Assembly: GCF_030272615.1 (NCBI RefSeq)
Contig: NC_081410.1
Span: 258,527,533 to 258,591,532 of the forward strand
From: Cryptomeria japonica
Lineage: Eukaryota > Streptophyta > Pinopsida > Cupressales > Cupressaceae
Length of the DNA stretch: 64,000 nt
Direction of reading: 5' to 3'
Below the pieces are notes generated by a model, which saw only the letters and a list, made by a program, of their open reading frames with translations, did no database searches and was not told the origin of the DNA. Position 1 is the stretch's first letter. Each line of letters begins with the position of its first letter. Below are positions 58,344 through 64,000 of this stretch, piece after piece. The position numbers were made by a program, and so were the translations under genes.

Positions 58344-60179
58344 TGTAGTACCCCTTCTCAATCAGAATTTTTAGACTTATGTTTGACTTCTGTTGACTGT
58401 TCAGTAAATACATTATTGTTATACTTTATTCAGACTTTATGCGATGTTATTACATGCTTTAACTTGATATGTAGTGTATGCTTTCATGCAGTATTTCATT
58501 ACTTATGTTAAATGTGATTTTATGGATTACTGACATGGACTGACACATTTACTTTATATGCGCAATGTGTTATTTGTATGTTTCATGTTTGCAAGTGTAT
58601 GGGATACGAGGGGATGATTTTCCTTCACTCACTCTGGTGAGACAGGGAACATCACGATTCTCCTTCATCGACGTGTGTGCTGTGTTTGTTTATATATTTT
58701 TCTATATGCACATGTGGTTCGTTGATGCAGGACATTGCAGGTATAGTACCGGGTAGGTACGGGGTATCGACTCCACCTAGTTTCACAGGTCTGAGCATGC
58801 CTTATTTGTTTGATGGGAGTGGAGGAGATAGTTCTTGGACCCTAATTTGACCCGCAGTTACACTCATGTGAGTGTTATCAATCGGTCATCCTTCCCATTT
58901 GATTGGTATGCGAGTCATAGTGCTTTGGTATTTTCATTTTGTGAGTCATCATTTGATCATTCCTCATTTCACGTGCTTCTGATTATTTGATTAGTTTGAA
59001 ATTGAGTGAATGGTGTTATTTCATGTTGGCGTATTTAATTTAATAAATATGCCCTTGATTTATTGATTTAATTTAATAATGGAGTTGTTAAAATTAAATA
59101 GTTAAATTTGCATGATATATTGTGATATAGTTGTATTAAATTATTAGAAAAAGAAAAAAGTAAATGCTTTGCTATTTAAATTTTAAATGCTAATGTTGAG
59201 TTAAAGTCTCATGGGAAAAGAAAATGAAAATAAAAATAAATAAAGGCATTTCCTTTTTACCTTTTTATTTAACTTTTAGATTTTTATTTTGTTCAAAAAA
59301 AGGGGATTGTGGCATGGAAAAGGGAATTAGATTTCTTTTACTTTTTAAACTAGTTTATTCTTATTGGTTGGAAAAAAAAATTTAACCTAAAGGTTTAGGT
59401 TGAAATATTTTTGGCTATATTGCCTGTGAGTTCACGGGAACAGAGAAGTTTTTTTTTTAATACAAAAAGTTGGAAATCCATTTGGGAGGAGGAATCTGGA
59501 CTTGGAATTGGTATGCAGGGTTGAAGCTCTTCCACAAATTTTCTTCCTGGATTGCTTTGCAGGTTGGGTAGGTTTTCTTCTTGTGTTACAATAAAAATTT
59601 GAATGTTTGAGCTCTTTTCCTATGTGTTTGATTAATATTGTTAAATCTTGTTGGAGATTCTTGTTGAAGGTTTGATTTGGAAAAATAGAGTAGTTTGCTA
59701 TTGGATTTAATTAAATCCCAAATCAATGTGTTTTGTTGAAGAGTTTTTCCAATTTTTGTTGGTTGTGTGTTTTCAAGTTCTTGCAAAAATTTGGTTTTTG
59801 ATTATTTTCTCTATTTGAGTTGTAAGGAATAGAGTTTGTTTTCTGAGTGATTGTAAGTTTCTATTTGTTCAAATTTGGGGGTTATGCTGAATTTTTTTTG
59901 TTAATTTGCCTCTTTTTATGATGCAAGGATTCTTCCTATGTAAGAAGAAATAAAAAAAAGAATCAAATCCCCTCTAATTTCTTAAGTTTCTTTTGAAATT
60001 GTGCCCAAGATCTATAGATTTGGGTCTTTTATGCTTTATTGGTTTGACATAATTCCTCATTGAAAAGAATTCATTTCAAAACTTGTTGTTCACTATATTC
60101 TAGTTACTAGTGATTTTTGTGCAATGTGAATGGTTTAATTTTTAATTAAAATTAAAATATATATATATAATAAATTGAA

Positions 60180-60210
60180 CCCACGTGGCAGGGTATACCC
60201 ACCACGTGGG
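60180..60210. promoter_or_regulatory. G-box palindrome in giant LTR
   Basis: Two CCACGTGG G-boxes (60181-60188, 60202-60209) flank a perfect palindrome GGGTATACCC (60191-60200); the 31-base unit is nearly self-complementary. G-boxes bind bZIP and bHLH factors in plants, so this could be an LTR promoter element. 60240-60320 follows with repeated GCTACCG/CGGTAGC text. Confidence 0.5.
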
Positions 60211-60327
60211 ATGGTAGTTGTTGTTACCGTAAGGCAGAAGCACTACCCATGGTAGTGATTGCTACCGGTCGGTAGCAGCATTACCAACAATAGTGACTGC
60301 TACCGACAGGTAGGCTAATGCCACCGC

Positions 60328-60387
60328 TGTTAAATATAAGCGCGTGTTAAATTTATGATTTTGTTTCTTCAATATCATTTTTTTATT

Positions 60388-60482
<95 letters not shown>

Positions 60483-61295
60483 TATTTACTTCTTTAAATC
60501 AAGGCATTAGTAATGTGATTAAATTGGTAAATATATTTATCCTGGAAATAGATTAAATATTTTAATATAATTCATATTTTATTTGTTATATATTTAATAT
60601 GGATTTTATTATTTTGTTTGGATTATTGTATTGGAAATAAATAATATTGAATGACGTTTTAGGATGATGTATTAAATGTGGGGTGTTTTATTTAATTTTC
60701 AATTGATGAATTTTCAAATGTTTATGATGTTGATATTCTCAAAGATTGTCTGAGTCCATACTTAGTGAAGTTCATTTTTCTTGCAAGGGGTTTATTTTGT
60801 TGTTATTTCTCGTCTATGTTTAGTCGTCTTGTTGTGGTGTATTTTGTACCTCTTGATCAGGTAATGTATTATGACCTCGTTGTCTTAACCATGTTGTGCC
60901 TATTCCTTATGGTTAACCAAGGGTTAGGAAGCCTTTGTTTTTGGCCACCTGTATTTTGATAGTGGTGTTATGGCTGTCTGTTTTGCCATAGGGTCCTTGT
61001 AGAGTGACCATGTTCGTTTAGTGTCCTATGAGAGAGTGGCTTTCAAGTGGGGGCCGCACTCGAAGTGGTTGGCAGGATAACCCCTCGAAAGTCAGATAAT
61101 AAGTGATAACCTAATAATTGATTAGGGGGTGGGTATTTTTTTAATATTAATTAAGATATTGTACCCCACACATGGTTGAGTGCTCGTATAGGCTCAAGAT
61201 GTAGTGGGAAGGCCTAGAATGGCAAACCGACCACCTTGTATTCACGAAGAGTTGGTAGGGTCCGCATGAGACTTAGATGGAACCGAGGGTTCAAG
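60328..61295. repeat. Direct repeat unit 1 in element E
   Basis: 968 bases starting TGTTAAATATAAGCG and ending ggaaccgagggttca. Repeated at 61340-62308 after a 44-base spacer, with few differences. Confidence 0.95.
60392..60478. repeat. (TA)n(GA)n microsatellite, unit 1
   Basis: About 40 bases TA followed by 47 bases GA. The matching block in unit 2 has a shorter TA and longer GA tract. Confidence 0.97.
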
Positions 61296-61339
61296 AATTT
61301 TTTTCCCCTCTTCATGATGCTTTAAAAAAATGTGTCCAT

Positions 61340-61399
61340 TGTTAAATATAAGCGTGTGTTAAATTTATGATTTTGTTTCTTCAATATCATTTTTTTATT

Positions 61400-61496
<97 letters not shown>

Positions 61497-62308
61497 TATT
61501 TACTTCTTTAAATCAAGGCATTAGTTATGTGATTAAATTGGTAAATATATTTATTTTGGAAATAGATTAAATATTTTAATATAATTCATATTTTATTTGT
61601 TATATATTTAATATGGATTTTATTATTTTGTTTGGATTATTGTATTGGAAATAAATAATATTGAATGATGTTTTAGGATGATGTATTAAATGTGGGGTGT
61701 TTTATTTAATTTTCAATTGATGAATTTGCAAGTGTTTATGATGTTGATATTCTCAAAGATTGTCTGAGTTCATACTTAGTGAAATTCATTTTTCTTGCAA
61801 GGGGTTTATTTTGTTGTTATTTCTCATCTATGTTTAGTCGTCCTGTTGTGGCATATTTTGTACCTCTTGATCAGGTAATGTATTATGACCTCGTTGTCTT
61901 AACCGTGTTGTGCCTATTCCTTATGGTTAACCAAGGGTTAGGAAGCCTTTGTTTTTGGCCACCTGTATTTTGATAGTGGTGTTATGGCTGTCTGTTTCGC
62001 CATAGGGTCCTCGTAGAGTGACCATGTTCGTTTAGTGTCCTATGAGAGAGTGGCTTTCAAGTGGGGGCCGCACTCGAAGTGGTTGGCAGGATAACCCCTC
62101 GAAAGTCAGATAATAAGTGATAACCTAATAATTGATTAGGGGGTGGGTATTTTTTTAATATTAATTAAGATATTGTACCCCGCACATGGTTGAGTGCTCG
62201 TATAGGCTCAAGATGTAGTGGGAAGGCCTGGAATGGCAAACTGACCACCTTGTATTCACGAAGAGTTGGTAGGGTCTGCATGAGACTTAGATGGAATCGA
62301 GGGTTCAG
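61340..62308. repeat. Direct repeat unit 2 in element E
   Basis: Copy of 60328-61295. The 64-codon frame found in both units (60765-60959 and 61779-61973) is kept because the copies are recent, not as evidence of coding. Confidence 0.95.
61403..61492. repeat. (TA)n(GA)n microsatellite, unit 2
   Basis: About 29 bases TA followed by 60 bases GA. An Arg-Glu repeat frame here is an artefact. Confidence 0.97.
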
Positions 62309-63148
62309 GAAAGGTTACCAGGATAACCCAGGATGGGGGTTGGGACCTATGGAGGCCTACCTAGGGTAACCATCATAAGATATGCGATGACACTCTCTCT
62401 TTAGGGTCACTAGTGTATTGTGATGTCGAGTCCACCTGGAGCATTGTGGAGTTGTATTGTATTGTCGTCCTTGTCTTGCTTATGCTTTCTTGAGGGTCTT
62501 TTGCTATCTCCTAGCACAGTGGGGTGATTCCGTTTTGGGATCACATGGTCGAGTGGTAGTGAAACTTCCCATCAGATGTTCTTTTTCATACCTTCATGCG
62601 AGAACTAGCTTCACAGGTGTTCTTGTGGCTCGTGATTCATGCATCATCTCATGTTGGAGATTATTGTACTTTTAAGACCTATGTGGTCATTTTTATCTAT
62701 GAATTTATGTAACCTTGTAATTGGTAATGATGTAAGTTGTTCTTGTATTATTGGGAGCCATCTATTTGATGATCAATGTAATCTTAAGTTATTGGATGTT
62801 ATTTTATCAATTATCCTTATGCTTTGTGCAAATGCTTAATTGAAGAGAAATTATATTGTAATACTTTCAATATTTAAATGATGAAATATGTTATTTGTAT
62901 ATGGTTTATTATTTTCAATGAGTAATTGATGGTTAATTGGAGTAATCTTAATTATGGAATTTAACCTTTTGTTTAATTCTTTATTGGTAACCCTTTAGAA
63001 ATTCTTGTGTTAGTCTTCCACTTGTGTTATTATTGTGCTATGTAGTAGTTAAAGCACTTAATGTGATTTATACTTTAAAAAAAAATTGTTTCACCCTTAG
63101 TTGCTTAGTTGTATGGTTTTTCTTTGAGGTTCCTAGCGGGGCATTACA

Positions 63149-64000
63149 CATAATTTGTTGATAGAGATGCAGACTGAAGTTGTTTGGTTCAATGAACTCA
63201 TGAGTTTTTATATTGATGATTTTGATTTTTGAAAGGCTTAGAGAGATTGCATGGAGCATGCTACTTTAGATAGTACGAGGTGGTTCAATATTATAATCCA
63301 ATATGGTATGTTATTCAAAGGAAGTTGATTGTGCATTTCAAAGTATTCCATGGGGGAGAACATAATTAAGGAGAAGTAGAATGAAGGAATGGTAGGACAA
63401 TTTGGTCAAGATAAGAGAATTTATCTTGTTATTAAGAATTATTATTAGCCAAAACAATACTAGGATGTGAAGAAGTTCATGTAGATTTGTAGAGTATTTT
63501 ATATGGAAAAAGGAAAATGTTATAATACAAGGATATATCAGCCATTATCTATCCCAAAGAGTCATGGAATTATATTAGTATGTATTTTGTTCTTGTTTAC
63601 CAAGGACACATGGAGGACATGATTCCATTCTGTGGTGGTGGAAAAATTACTGAAGATGACACATTTTATTCCTTATAAGAAGACTAATGATGTTGTCCAT
63701 GTTGCAAAAATATTTTTTAGAGAGGTGGTGGGACTAAATGTTCTACCAAAGAGCATAGTTTCAGATTGAGATACCAAGTTTGTTTGGTATTTCTGGAGGA
63801 TATTGTGGAAGAAGTTGAAGAAATGTTTGAAGTTAGTTCTCCAAACAATCTATAAACCAATGGGTCGACATAAGTGGTGAATAGGAGTTTTAGTAACCTA
63901 CTGAGATGCTTAATAGGAGATAAACCCAAGGGATGGGATTTTATTTTATCATAAGCAAAATTTTCTTACGAAAATTCTATCAATAAGAGCACTAGTAAAT
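63149..64000 (+). pseudogene. pol: Gypsy element D: integrase, runs off window
   Basis: LLIEMQTEVVWFNEL continues from ALSRR at 58338. A decayed zinc domain is followed by the integrase core: [44 protein letters not shown] and DTKFVWYFWRILWKKL. Catalytic positions and frame are damaged by many stops. The element continues beyond 64000. Confidence 0.85.

Larger units (their letters stand above)
58344..63148. mobile_element. Element E: giant solo LTR (4.8 kb) inside Gypsy D
   Basis: Starts TGTAGTACCCC and ends GGGGCATTACA, matching inverted termini of a Gypsy-type LTR. Flanks are TGTAA (58339-58343) and CATAA (63149-63153), a plausible target duplication with two transitions. The pol reading of D continues across it. 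It contains no coding region, an internal ~970 bp direct duplication, two TA/GA microsatellites and a G-box palindrome. It could also be an element whose interior was lost, but I find no terminal second copy. Confidence 0.7.

Overview
The window is plant nuclear DNA from a large, repeat-rich genome. I see no intact host gene and no rRNA, tRNA or CRISPR. Almost everything recognisable is LTR retrotransposon sequence inserted into other LTR retrotransposons. The AT-rich background, long LTRs, many decayed elements and lack of genes suggest a conifer or other gymnosperm, but that is inference: no diagnostic host gene is present.

Layout. (1) 1-1277 is an LTR piece of family A (minus orientation), split by a solo LTR at 113-595 (TSD ATCTT). 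1278-5004 is decayed A interior with tandem repeats. (2) 5005-6210 and 24050-25183 are two arms of a ~1.2 kb inverted repeat. Between them lie a second solo LTR (7040-7510, TSD TCATG) and a full Ty1/Copia element on the minus strand (7880-23422, TSD CTTCT). A full Ty3/Gypsy chromovirus on the plus strand (14768-22612) sits inside the Copia 5' LTR. (3) 26186-30712 is another A-type LTR piece, split by a short pol-less LTR element F (26390-30540, TSD TTTAG). (4) 30713-54537 is an old plus-strand element, B', broken by at least four later arrivals: a GC-richer block of unknown origin (about 31146-35546), a solo LTR (36485-37835), a young family A element 'A2' (38131-45896, TSD TGATG) and a complete younger B element (46687-53427). 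(5) 54538-57600 is the start of the B' 3' LTR followed by unassigned AT-rich DNA. (6) 57610-64000 is a decayed Gypsy pol fragment D, split by a 4.8 kb giant solo LTR, E (58344-63148).

Function. The Copia and Gypsy copies keep every domain in order (gag, zinc knuckle, protease, integrase/RT/RNase H; chromodomain in Gypsy) but carry many nonsense changes, mostly C-to-T, as expected for long-methylated DNA. They are dead. A2 is young (LTRs nearly identical) with an intact 1141-codon gag-protease-like ORF and no polymerase. The most unusual content is the B/B' family. It has LTRs, a tRNA-iMet-type primer site and a polypurine tract, but instead of pol it carries a ~1000-codon second ORF of unknown function. 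That ORF is recognisable at protein level in both copies.
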